In this document: one piece after another, positions 54,201-64,000 of the stretch
Numbering within the stretch: position 1 is the first letter of the stretch
How the letters are laid out: each line of letters starts with the position of its first letter
From: Blattamonas nauphoetae
Lineage: Eukaryota > Preaxostyla > Oxymonadida
Length of the DNA stretch: 64,000 bases
NCBI GenBank assembly: GCA_033064195.1
Contig: JARBJD010000108.1
Location: forward strand, 124,001 to 188,000
Direction of reading: 5' to 3'
Notes under the pieces: generated by a model
Databases searched by the model: none
The model's input: the letters and a program-made list of their open reading frames with translations, nothing else
Told to the model about the DNA's origin: nothing
Translations under genes and position numbers: made by a program

Positions 54201-55842
54201 GTTTGTGAATTGGGTCAGCCCATCAGAATTTCGCAGAATGAACATCGAGGGCGGACTTCGGAAAATGATTGAACAGCCCATCCAAGATGACATCGCGATC
54301 GAAAAGAAATTGAGGGAGCAATACCATGATGCTGTGAAAACAGTGCAATTCTACGAAATGAAAGCATCAGATCCAACACAGAAAGAGGAAGACGATTGGG
54401 ACATTCTCGGAGAAGAGGAAGAGTTAGAGGGTGGTCTTACCAAACGAGGACACATCCGGACTCCAGCTGAAATACTGGAAGATGCTCAGAATCTGGTGAA
54501 CGACTTTGAGGTGAACAAGAAGATTGTGTGCCCTCTCAATGCGACGCGCGGAATTGAGATTACTCTCGCGAAGGAGAATAACGAGCTGGCACTTCTTGAA
54601 ATGCAGTTTGCGCGAGACATCTCCGATGCAACGTCTTCCAGCTTCCTCCTCGGTCTCGTCATGGCGGAGTATAATCGCATTCGCACTCAACAAAAGCAGG
54701 CACATCAACACAAATTCAGGGATGATGCGAAGCGGGCCGCGTCTGTTCGTCAGAGACGAGCACAGCACTCGTTTCGTCATCCTGCTGATTCAAGGCTGGG
54801 TTATTCGCTGGAATTCATGACTACAATGCAGAGCACGTTCGCATCGCTTCCAGCATCGTACCAAATCGATACGACATTCCGTGCTGCACCTGAACTCGCG
54901 TTGATTAATCATGCGCCGTTCATCGCCAGCATGTCTCGAGCCATGGCTTCGGCTCAATCAACTCAGCGCCTCCTTCAGAATTCAGTCGCATTCCACCGAA
55001 AAAACGCGGAGCATGCCCGACAAACAATTGTCAGCCTCACAAGCGCTGCTGTCCATATTCGTCTTTCCATTGCTCCAGTTCAGGCACAGCTCCTCAAAGC
55101 TGTCCAGGCGTCAGTCGTCATTGAGAAAAAGGAGGCCAACCACATTCAGGACACGCTGGAAGAATCGATGGAGTCAATCGCTCAGAAAGCATCCAGCGTT
55201 GGATTTGGAAGTCTGGAAGAGATGACGGATATTATTGGCCCGTTCATGTGGAAGATGAAGGACATGCAGAAGATGGACCTCCTCGAAGATCGCAGAAAGG
55301 CAACGGTCACATCATCCTTCACAGAACTGCCGTATTCAATATCCCCCGTCGATGCTGCTCTGAGCGATCGCAAGTCTGAATCCTCTCGCACACTTGCACG
55401 TCTCGCCAATGCTGCAGATGATGATGAAAACATCTTCCTTGGGTCCGGGAAGAAAAGTGTCGTGAAACCCAAAAAGACTGGATCGACGGAATCCATCTAT
55501 TCCACTAATTACCCGCCTTGTTCATCACCATTCATTGCTCCACTCAGCGTTCCAACGTCCTCCTTCGGCCCTGGACAATCACCAGTGCTTTCAGACGCAA
55601 CCAACGACAAAGCCAAACTGATCTTCTTCAGACATTCCGGTGAATTTGTTGTGATCTGCTTTGTCAATCCCAGTGCCAATGATGTTGATCACAAACTTGT
55701 CTTTGTTACTTCTCTGTCTTTCCTGATCTCACTTAGTCTCACCACAGAAACAGTGCGAATTGGAACCATCACCTTCAGAACTGCCCAATTTGTCACTTTC
55801 CTCTCTAAACAATTATTTTCTGTCCGGTCTCTCCCTTCTTGA
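51245..55842 (+). CDS. RasGAP-domain protein, IQGAP-like
   Basis: GTPase-activating protein for a Ras-like GTPase. Exons are 51245-51317, 51370-51572, 51606-51776, 51814-51908 and 51963-55842, 1473 aa. The GAP domain (about residues 90-420) shows the arginine finger in RYFLRANTFASKLL, then VGPVINAIL, IPYGLRQICAAML, SIFFLRFVSASIFTPEAY (FLR motif) and RRNLTLIAKIIQTAVNF. Long linkers with Pro-rich stretches follow, a Lys-rich coiled coil (53.95-54.12 kb) and a further helical region. No calponin-homology or IQ motifs are visible, so it is not a full IQGAP. The last about 80 codons may include an unspliced intron. Confidence 0.85.
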
Positions 55843-55936
55843 TTTCCTTATGAGTGTTTGAATTCTATGTTGTCTTTTTTCGACTGAGACAAAAATTTCA
55901 ATCGATCTTTCGTGATCAAGCCATGATGAAAGTTTC

Positions 55937-56707
55937 ATGCTCACCACTCCACAACCACAAGAGCACGAGATTGATCGTTTGTACTCTAATCTATATTCAT
56001 GTTTTATTGTTTCTTGGTTGACTCGTTATTTACAACAATCCTCCAACGTTCAGTGTCAGCTCATCCAAGTGGAATCGTCCCAACCATCCAGAATGTGATT
56101 GCAACTTGTTTTTTAGGGACACAAATCAACCTTCGGTCTGTTGCACATAACGTTCGAAATGCAGAATATAATCCTCGGAGATTCCCATCTGTCGTTGTCC
56201 GTCTCAGACAGCCAAAAGCTACCCTACAAGTATTTGAAAATGGAAAGGTTGTCTGCTGTGGAGCAAAGAGTGAAGATATTGCCAAACAGTCTTGTCGTCG
56301 TCTAACAAAGATTCTATTCAAGACAGGAGTCAATGTTACTTTCCAGAAGTTTCAAATCCATAATATGGTCGGTTTGTCCTCTCGTTTTCATCATTTTCTT
56401 CTTCAAGGTAATGCTGATGTCAAATTTCCAATCAGATTGGAGGCTCTTGCTGCGAAGCATGTCAATTTCTCAACGGTTTATTTCGATGTGATTCTTCTCA
56501 TCCCCCTTATTTTAGTATGAACCTGAAATGTTCCCTGGTCTTGTTTATCGTCTTGCAAACTCAAAAATTACAATCATTATGTTTGTAAGTGGTAAAATCA
56601 TCATCACTGGAGCCAAATCCAGGCAAGACATTTACACAACATTCGAAGATATATATCCTGTTCTCAGGGAGTTCAGCAAGCAAAGTGGAACTGCTCCTAA
56701 GATGTGA
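55937..56707 (+). CDS. TBP: TATA-binding protein
   Basis: General transcription factor for all three polymerases. Exons are 55937-55976, 56054-56371, 56408-56475 and 56516-56707, 205 aa. After a 17-residue N-terminus ([17 protein letters not shown]) comes the two-repeat saddle: [50 protein letters not shown]; then [33 protein letters not shown] and [20 protein letters not shown]. All four DNA-kinking Phe positions are kept (RRF, LQVF, MFPG, IMFV). The start is chosen because it splices in phase into LSAHPSGIV. Confidence 0.97.
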
Positions 56708-56950
56708 TTTCTTCATTTTCTCTGAACACCACGTAAGTCTTGATTTGGTGATCCTTCTTAATTCACTTCGTTTTGATTCCATTCGAGAAAGCATGATCAC
56801 AGGAAATGAAATTTTCCATCATTTGTGAAGGGATTCACAGTAGAATGAGAGACAGGAATTTCTTCATCCTGAGATTTGTGATCGGAACATTTTTAGTGTC
56901 AACTTGACCCCTCAATCAAGGAACCCTTTTTGTGATCATCACTTGATCAC

Positions 56951-59900
56951 ATGAGCTTTATTCCCATGAAATCAGAGAGGAATCCTGATCTGGAAACAAA
57001 GCATCATCCACTCACATCAATCACACTCTTTCCTCCTCTATTCTCGATTGAGCCAGCATACATCTTATTTGGGAAAGCTCCCCATTTGCCTTCCATCAAC
57101 TATGGTGATGTGAACTTCATTCCTCGGTTACGCGTCTGGATTCATTTCTTCAATTCACCGATTCGTTCTCACTTATTTTCTCCTCAGCTAAGCTCACCAT
57201 CTTCTATCCTCCTTCGAAAGACATTTCAACGATCGGGATTTGCGATTCAACGAACGCATGAAGATGAAAGTTGGACAGTTCTCTGGGGTTCGACCAAAGA
57301 ACTCACACAAATCAGACACATTCAGCCGTATCAAAAGATTGTTCACTTCCCCGCAACATACGAACTGGGAAGGAAAGTTTGTCTTTTCCCATCTCATTTC
57401 TGAATCTAGGATCGTTTGGCTCTCCATCTCAGGAAGTCTGCTGGTCGTGTTGGACAATGTCACTTTGAAATCGGACCACTCACGTTCATTCTCCCAAGGG
57501 ATTCAGATACTCTTAACCAGTATCTTGGTCATGTTCTCCCACAACCTTCTCCGGAAACACTCCGTTATACATCGTCAATCAGGTACATTCACAAACCCCT
57601 CGCTTCTGCCAGAGGAATAGGTGTTCGGATGATGGATGTCAATGAGATGATAGGCCTCCGTAATTCAGAATCGGCATCTTTTGAAATTTCGAAACGGTGC
57701 ATTCTCCAGGAATATATTGCGTCCCCACTCCTCGTTGCTGGATACAAAGTGGATCTCCGACTTTATGTCTGCATCACCTCAGTAAATCCTCTAAGAGTTT
57801 ATCTTTTCAAAGATGGACTCGTTCGTTTTGCTTCAAACCCTTTCAAGACCAATACCCCACAAACAGAGTCACCTGATCCGCTGTGTCCATCACCTGTCGA
57901 CATGGACGGTGAGGACAAACAATACTCCCATCTCACCAACTATTCTGTGAACAAAACACGGAAGGATCTGTGGAGTTTGGTTGGAAATGAATGGATGATG
58001 CCTGCAAAACCGATTCTGTTTGACCTCAAATCCAATTCTGTTGTCGAAGATCTCCCGAAAGGTCTCCGAAAATACATGAAGCCTGCGCATCGTCTAAAAT
58101 TGGAGCAGATGGAGAGCAACCCAGCTACAGCATCATCGGTCCAGCCTCCAAATCTCTCGGACTGTATTTTGATCGGTGATCTTGATGGAGATGGTACGAA
58201 ATGGTCGTTCATGCAACTTCTTCTTTACATCTACTTTGTCCTTCATTGCAACCCACTCACTGTGATCCATCGCATCCAAGATGTTCTCACCAAAGCAATT
58301 ATCTCCTCCATTCCCACTTTCCACAAAGTTTCATCGTTTCTTCCCTTCGATTCCCCTTGTTCAGGATTTGAGTTGTTCGGTGTTGACGTCTTGTTAGACT
58401 CAAACCTTCGACCGTATATCCTTGAATTCAACACCTCCCCCTCTCTCCAATCTACCTCAGCTCTCGATATGCGCCTCAAACAAGCCATGTTGGTCGATCT
58501 CCTGAACATGGTGGGTATTCCATCGATGGGGATACCTGGGAGGAAGGAGGCCGAGACAAGGAAACAGGTCTTTCTCCCAGAAGAAGAACAAAGAGATGAA
58601 ATCGTTGCTGCTCCATTGTCCATATCAATGAAAACCCTTCCCCTTCACACAGACGAACCTGACTTCCTCGAGAGGACTGTGCCATTGCATTATGTCCCCC
58701 CTCGCCCAGTCACAATGAAAGAATGGGCTTCAAAACGGCGAATGGTTGGACTCTCAATTAGCACGCAACCCGACCTTCAGACTGTGAACTCCTTCTACCT
58801 TCCTTCATCTCAGGTTTCCCCAGATTTTTGCTTCCCTCACCTCGCAAGCTCATCCTCGCATTCAGAGGTTATCCATCTTCCCATCCCACAAACCATCCAA
58901 CAGAACAAAACGGGATCAGCACCATCCGTTTTTGCGACTCTTGCAGCTCCCGCAGTGATGAATCAAGATTGTATTGATGCCATCGGGTGGAACGAGCCTA
59001 TGGAGTCTCCAAGACCATTGGAACCAACAGATCATTCGATATCTCCCATTCCATTCGTTGCCTTCAATTCTCATGTGTCATCGCAGCCTGGATTTCAATT
59101 AATGAACGTTCAGGAATTTGTCCGTTCATTCAACCAAGCAATGACACCACTCGCCCACCGTAGTTCTGGAACTGATCAACTCACAGTCACACCGCCGTTC
59201 TCGATCAGTCAAGCAGATGCACTCATCCTTCTCCACGCAGAATCTGAATACGCCAGACGTGGAAGATTCACTCGTATCTTTCCAACTCCATTCAACTGTG
59301 GATTGTATGGAGGAGTCGAAAATGGAGATAGTTGGATCAATTATCTCCAAACGGAACCAACTCGTCACGGAGAGCCACACCTTACTCCGTCCGCCCAGAT
59401 TGTCCCACCTCCAGCTGCTCCAATCTTCGAGACACCATCTCGGTATGATCGTCTCCTTTGGAGTTGGCTGAGGTATCGATTAATATCGTCCTGCTTGGAC
59501 TTTGGCTTCAATCAGCCTCCCACCCCTTCGATTCTTCCTCCCCAACTAACGTGCAACATCTGTCACTCTGTCCACACGAATGATCCATTATTTACACTCG
59601 CGAATAATGTTCATATGCCTACTTCCCCTCTCACATCTCCTGTATTCGTCCCTCTCAATAGACAAGCTCCCAATTCCAACAGCAATGACGCAATTCTCCA
59701 CAATATTCCCCCGCAACCACATCCTGATCATCCATCGCATTGTTTCTCTAAATCTGATCAAAGAACACGAGAGACTATCGTTTCACTCCTTCAGCCCAAT
59801 CTCCAAAGCCTCTTTGGTGTCAATCAGCCATATTCTTCTCTCCCCACTCACTTTCTGGAGCATCTTCAGGTGTTTGCATCAAACCCAACTACGCCTCTTC

Positions 59901-60649
59901 CTCCTCAAACTCCCACTCCCTCAGATCAATCTGGATGTGACATCGACGCATTCTTTGCCGAGTCGCCAAAAGATAACTCGCATTTCCTCTTCAATTCCTT
60001 CGTCAAATTGCCCTCTCTAGTACAATTTCCTCAATTTTCGTTTGGTTCATCCACAACTTCGCTTTTTGATTTTCCTTCTGTCTCTCTCCTTGGCGATTAC
60101 GATTGCATCCCGTCCGATCTCCCCACTTTCACAGCATACCTCTCCTCGCTCTTTATTAACACTCCTCCCACGCACCAACCAATCAAGCAAGAGAGTCTCA
60201 ATATTTTCCCATCAACCAGAACTGAAAGTGTGAATGACATTTCCGATGTCGGTGTCCTTGTCCTCCCAGACTATACTGCATCCTTCCACCGTTCATCGAT
60301 CGGACTGATGTCATCATCACTACCAGACGTTCACCTGAAGACAGAATATGAGTTACATTGCGAGAAAGACGAAGCGGACCGTCGTCGGGTGGTTCTTGAG
60401 ATTGCGTGTGCAAACGAAGTTGAGTCGGAAGAAGACACTGTCACACGCATTGATCGGTACCATACCAACGCTGAGAAGAAACGAGAGAGGAAACGGCAAC
60501 AGGCGGATAACGAACGGATGAGAAATCGGCAAGCATTGCGGCGAAAACTCTTTCAATTCGATGAAAAGGATGATCCGGCTGATGATGATGAAGATCCGCC
60601 AGATCCATTCGCAAAGTGGACAACGGACCCATCTTTTCAGACTCTGTAG
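56951..60649 (+). CDS. Tubulin tyrosine ligase-like protein (glutamylase type)
   Basis: ATP-grasp ligase that adds glutamate (or glycine) to tubulin tails, stabilising flagellar and axostyle microtubules. Exons are 56951-57109, 57188-57376 and 57410-60649, 1195 aa. Family blocks in order: KIVHFPATYELGRKDRL, IHKPLASARGIGV, LQEYIASPLLVAGYKVDLRL, YSHLTNYSVNKT, FELFGVDVLLDSNLRPYILE and FNTSPSLQ, with the Mg/ATP-binding E and N. The domain is nearest to TTLL4-type enzymes by eye. The remaining about 650 residues are Pro/Ser-rich, ending in a basic helix (KKRERKRQQADNERMRNRQA) and an acidic tail. Confidence 0.92.
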
Positions 60650-60758
60650 GGTTCAACATCTGAGACGAATGTAATTTTTGCAAAAAGTGAGAAGGATTCA
60701 AAAAGTGCAAGCGTTTGAGATGTTTACAAAGAATATGGATCAAATCGAGAAATAATAG

Positions 60759-63700
60759 CTAAAGAACGATGACAACAACAGAGATGTTATCCTGGGACTC
60801 GAAAGACTCGGATGCATTTCGAATCCGAGTAGCAGATATCTCTGCAAATCTGCCTTTGTGAAGTTGAGCATCTTGGCGATCCAGTTGAGAACTGGTCGGG
60901 TCCGGCCGTGTTGACTCAATCAAAATTCCCTTTCGTCTGAGCTCATCTTCTGTGACTGCACCAGATATCCATTCACAGACAAGATCACAGAGAGAATCGT
61001 TTCTGAGGACATCCCACACTCCATCACAGGCAAGTACAATGGCTATGTCCTCACGCTTCCACTTACTGACGTGTGTGTCTGCTGAATCACAGCGACTGAA
61101 CTCAGAAGAATCATAGATATGTTTTCCAGGATATGCTGGCGAATTTGGCTTCGTCCATTCATCGAGACTGTTTGGTAGAATGGAGCGAGAGCACACATCA
61201 CTTTGTCCAGTCGGTGACGGGAAGAAATCAACATCTTCGCTGAGTGTCTTAAGCTGACTTTGATCAGCAAGCAGATGTCCATTCCATCGTTTCAAATGGA
61301 CTTCAAATGTGTCATGCTCATCGCTCACAGCTGGAGAGAGATCAAAATCCCCCATGGATCGAGCAACGGCCAAGATACCGTTCACACGTCGTCGCATGTT
61401 CACGAACCCTCCAACAGAACTGATATAATTGCGCTCGGTTCGATTGACTGGTTTGTGGTCAATGGTGAGCGACTTTGCGGCAAAACATGTCAGTGTTTCA
61501 CCTGAAAGACGATACCGTGTGACCTGATTTGTATTGTGATCGTGGAAGAGCGGACGGCTAAGTTGGATGGGAGAGACAAAGCGAAATGGAGTGGTGGCGT
61601 GTGAGTTCATGGGGGAGTTCAAATCGGGAGTCTTTGGGCAATGAGTTTGGATTGGTGATTCACTTCGATGTGCTTCGCTTTCGACAGAACTCATCTTCCG
61701 ATTGTGAGAAGGAAGAAATGATGAAAAACGAGAGACAAGAACAGCCCGACAATCACCGCAATTCGAGACATACACTTTCTCCGGTGTGACGATCGAAACG
61801 AGGGCACATGCACCATCATCAACTTTGAGCATTCGCATCTTTTTTGTGAGATATGCAAAAGTATCCTGAAGGAGCAGACACATAAAAGAATCAGGCAGCG
61901 GAAGTTCTGGTTGATCTGGGGAGGGTTGGTCTACGGACGTTGTATTTTCAGAAAAAGATGCATTTGGGGTTGGAGTGATTCTCAACTTTTCCCTCTCAGC
62001 ATCCATTCGGTGAGCACACAGAAGAAATGCTTCCACAAAATGAGCTGAGAGAAAGTTGGCTGCCTGTGCTCCCTTGTGTCCATCAAACACACCATAGATT
62101 CCACACCCCTTCACACGCGAATGGAAAGATTTGATCCGTCGAGATTTAGACTTCCTTTTGTGTGATGATTGATCCTCACAGATTGGGGCGTTGCTTAGTC
62201 GGAGCTGTTCCTCAATTTCAAATTCTAACTCATTCATAGCTTTCAGCCCAATTCGGGTGAATCGCAATTCTTGCGGATATGTTAGGAGTCGTCTCATTCT
62301 TTCAAAATCTCGTTCGATGATAAGACTCTCCAAATCCCATCCACCGATTGGAAGAATCAAGAGGGCATCTTCCATTGACGGCCTTGTTCCGTTCGTTTCT
62401 GCGCATCCGATTGCTTGGTAAGACAGAGAAGGAACATGGAGCGGGCGTTGGTTGAGATTGATTGATGTGTGCAACGGGTTGTCTGTGTTTGGGGTTCCCA
62501 ATCCTTTGAAAAACTTTGTGAGAAATGCTCCAAATTGCGATTTCTTTGGCCCCGTGTTTCGAACGGTAGGTGTTTTAGTTTGTGATGATCGTTTTGGTTT
62601 TGTTCTTTCAGATTGTGGCGATGAATGAAAGTCGTCGTGTTCTGGAGATTCGCTATGCCCGATCGTTTGAGAGAACAGTGTCATCGTGTTTGGTGGAATT
62701 GTTCGATGTTCTCGGATGACTTTGAGTTGTTTGAAGTAATCGTTGGGATGTGGATTAACAAGGCGGTGGACAGTTTGTTGTTGATCTGGTTGAGCAGAAG
62801 AGAGAAACTTGCGCGAAAGACATGGGGCTTGAACGTCCTCGCTCTTTGGATCGATTACGAGTGCCTGAAACAGTTTTTGAAGTTCTTTCCGTTTCGTCAA
62901 GGTTTCCAGATGCAGTGACGGCAACAGCTGTGACGGGTCCAAGCCAGATGGATCGCTCGAAGGTGATGGAATGTCAGGACTCCTACAGAATACATGATTC
63001 ATCCACAGTGTCTGTGTCACCGAGTGAAGATTTTCGCGTGATTGAAGGAGATGAGCTTTCTCCATCAATTGGCAGAGACGAGGGATGGTTGCCAGATCAT
63101 CTTTTGTGGAACGTTTGGCATTCTCCTGATCTCTCTTCTCTGAATCCAACTCATCGAAGAAGATCTCCTCCAAAACATCGTCAGACCCAGAATTCGTTTT
63201 ATGGTGTCTGTCAATCTCGTAAAGACGTTCTTCGAGATCAAACTGCTCTGTGGCATCGTCTTCGGGTCCGATCAGAAGAACTTCGTTGGATTCGATGTCA
63301 TCATTTTGAGTGAACACAATTACTGGCGACCCGGAACCCAACCGTTCCGGTTCGGTGGCATCAAACGCAGGGATGGTTTCAGGGGTATCAGTTCCCTCTT
63401 CATCAAGATCATGATTCAGATCATCAGGTTCGATTGGACTTAGTGATTGTTGAGGTTCTTGTGTATTGACAAGATGGGCGATGTCGTCCTGTGAGGGTTG
63501 TGGGGCTGCTTGAATGGGTTGAAGTATGGTCTTGCTGTCCTGAAAAGACGACTGCGATTGCGGGAGAGGATTGTCAAGAATAGCTTGCGACTCTTCTGGT
63601 GGAGTCAGAGTTGGAGTTGAAGGACGATTGTGATGGGTTTGGTTTGGAGAATTTGTGTCGTGAAAATCTGAATCTTGTTTACAGTGCTCCGTCTCGGTTA

Positions 63701-63983
63701 ATTGAGAGTCAGTATCAATTTGAGAAAGCTTCGACAAACAAATTGGGCAGAGAGGTGGCTGTTGCGGGATGAGATTGGTGTGGTCTGACGGCGATGGAGA
63801 CACCGACGTGCAATCATTGAAGGGGTACGATGGAAGGAGATCGATAAACGACTCCGTTTGATTCCACTTCCCATCACTCCAAATTTGTGCCTGGTCATCT
63901 TCATCCTCTTCGATTGGAGGTGGAGAGCAGAGTCCATCCCCCTTAGCCTGTGATTGACGGACAAGCATCATAATGGCGGTCAT
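60759..63983 (-). CDS. PP2C-type Ser/Thr phosphatase, possibly continuing past the window
   Basis: Metal-dependent protein phosphatase (PPM). Open frame of 1074 codons from ATG 63983. The frame is still open to the window edge (17 more bases), so the true start may lie outside. The first about 520 residues are acidic and disordered. The catalytic domain shows TRPSMEDALL, YGVFDGHKGAQAA, VYVSNCGDCRAVLV, NGILAVARSMGDFDL, VLACDGVWDVLRND and a C-terminal DNISVVVIVL. All metal-ligand Asp residues (MED, DGH, DGVWD, DN) are present, so it should be active. Long inserts interrupt the domain near 62.0 and 61.6 kb. Confidence 0.93.
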   Translation of the reverse strand: MTAIMMLVRQSQAKGDGLCSPPPIEEDEDDQAQIWSDGKWNQTESFIDLLPSYPFNDCTSVSPSPSDHTNLIPQQPPLCPICLSKLSQIDTDSQLTETEHCKQDSDFHDTNSPNQTHHNRPSTPTLTPPEESQAILDNPLPQSQSSFQDSKTILQPIQAAPQPSQDDIAHLVNTQEPQQSLSPIEPDDLNHDLDEEGTDTPETIPAFDATEPERLGSGSPVIVFTQNDDIESNEVLLIGPEDDATEQFDLEERLYEIDRHHKTNSGSDDVLEEIFFDELDSEKRDQENAKRSTKDDLATIPRLCQLMEKAHLLQSRENLHSVTQTLWMNHVFCRSPDIPSPSSDPSGLDPSQLLPSLHLETLTKRKELQKLFQALVIDPKSEDVQAPCLSRKFLSSAQPDQQQTVHRLVNPHPNDYFKQLKVIREHRTIPPNTMTLFSQTIGHSESPEHDDFHSSPQSERTKPKRSSQTKTPTVRNTGPKKSQFGAFLTKFFKGLGTPNTDNPLHTSINLNQRPLHVPSLSYQAIGCAETNGTRPSMEDALLILPIGGWDLESLIIERDFERMRRLLTYPQELRFTRIGLKAMNELEFEIEEQLRLSNAPICEDQSSHKRKSKSRRIKSFHSRVKGCGIYGVFDGHKGAQAANFLSAHFVEAFLLCAHRMDAEREKLRITPTPNASFSENTTSVDQPSPDQPELPLPDSFMCLLLQDTFAYLTKKMRMLKVDDGACALVSIVTPEKVYVSNCGDCRAVLVSRFSSFLPSHNRKMSSVESEAHRSESPIQTHCPKTPDLNSPMNSHATTPFRFVSPIQLSRPLFHDHNTNQVTRYRLSGETLTCFAAKSLTIDHKPVNRTERNYISSVGGFVNMRRRVNGILAVARSMGDFDLSPAVSDEHDTFEVHLKRWNGHLLADQSQLKTLSEDVDFFPSPTGQSDVCSRSILPNSLDEWTKPNSPAYPGKHIYDSSEFSRCDSADTHVSKWKREDIAIVLACDGVWDVLRNDSLCDLVCEWISGAVTEDELRRKGILIESTRPDPTSSQLDRQDAQLHKGRFAEISATRIRNASESFESQDNISVVVIVL

Positions 63984-64000
63984 GGAATCAAGTTCCTGAG

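Noticed and set aside
1-64000. Retroelement, virus-derived or CRISPR sequences
   Set aside because: No reverse transcriptase, integrase, capsid, long terminal repeats or regularly spaced repeats were seen on either strand.

Overview
This is eukaryotic nuclear DNA from a gene-dense, intron-rich protist. Genes lie on both strands, a few hundred bases apart or less, and most are split by very short GT-AG introns (about 30-110 nt). Several marks point to an anaerobic metamonad of the oxymonad/Preaxostyla type: a two-domain flavodiiron protein, a bacterial-type deoxyribose-phosphate aldolase, a beta-helix surface protein of the kind abundant in these flagellates, and tiny introns. Blattamonas- or Monocercomonoides-like is my best guess; this is inference from content, not a database match. 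Genes end in TAA, TAG and TGA alike, and the only tRNA is tRNA-Gln(CTG), so the standard code fits.

Layout. 0.1-6.6 kb: small membrane protein, ribosomal protein eS31, an MGC-type acylated protein, a large beta-helix membrane protein, an unrecognised spliced gene and a ubiquitin-conjugating enzyme that overlap tail to tail. 6.6-15.8 kb: membrane acid phosphatase, Pumilio (PUF) RNA-binding protein, ribosomal protein uS9, two small genes, flavodiiron protein. 15.8-25.1 kb: cytosolic isoleucyl-tRNA synthetase, an unknown coiled-coil protein, a 957-bp TIR element, a HEAT-repeat protein. 25.3-35.7 kb: nucleoside transporter with a small basic ORF at its end, a disordered protein, deoC, a PPP4R4-like scaffold, a DUF1295 enzyme. 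36-45 kb: ML-domain lipid-binding protein, secreted 5'-nucleotidase, EF-hand protein, TDP1, tRNA-Gln, an S41-like membrane protein. 45-64 kb: Glu/Arg-rich coiled coil, ERICH2-like TPR protein, eIF2A, RasGAP, TBP, TTLL ligase, and a PP2C phosphatase that reaches the window edge.

The genes do not form one pathway. Loose themes are translation (eS31, uS9, IleRS, eIF2A, tRNA-Gln), nucleotide and nucleoside salvage (secreted 5'-nucleotidase, ENT carrier, deoxyribose-phosphate aldolase), signalling (RasGAP, PP2C, PPP4R4-like, EF-hand) and cell-surface or secreted proteins. Exon boundaries were set by hand from GT-AG signals, reading-frame phase and family alignment. Where every phase closes and a family is recognisable I trust them; elsewhere I say so. 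I saw no retrovirus-like, Polinton-like, LINE or CRISPR element.
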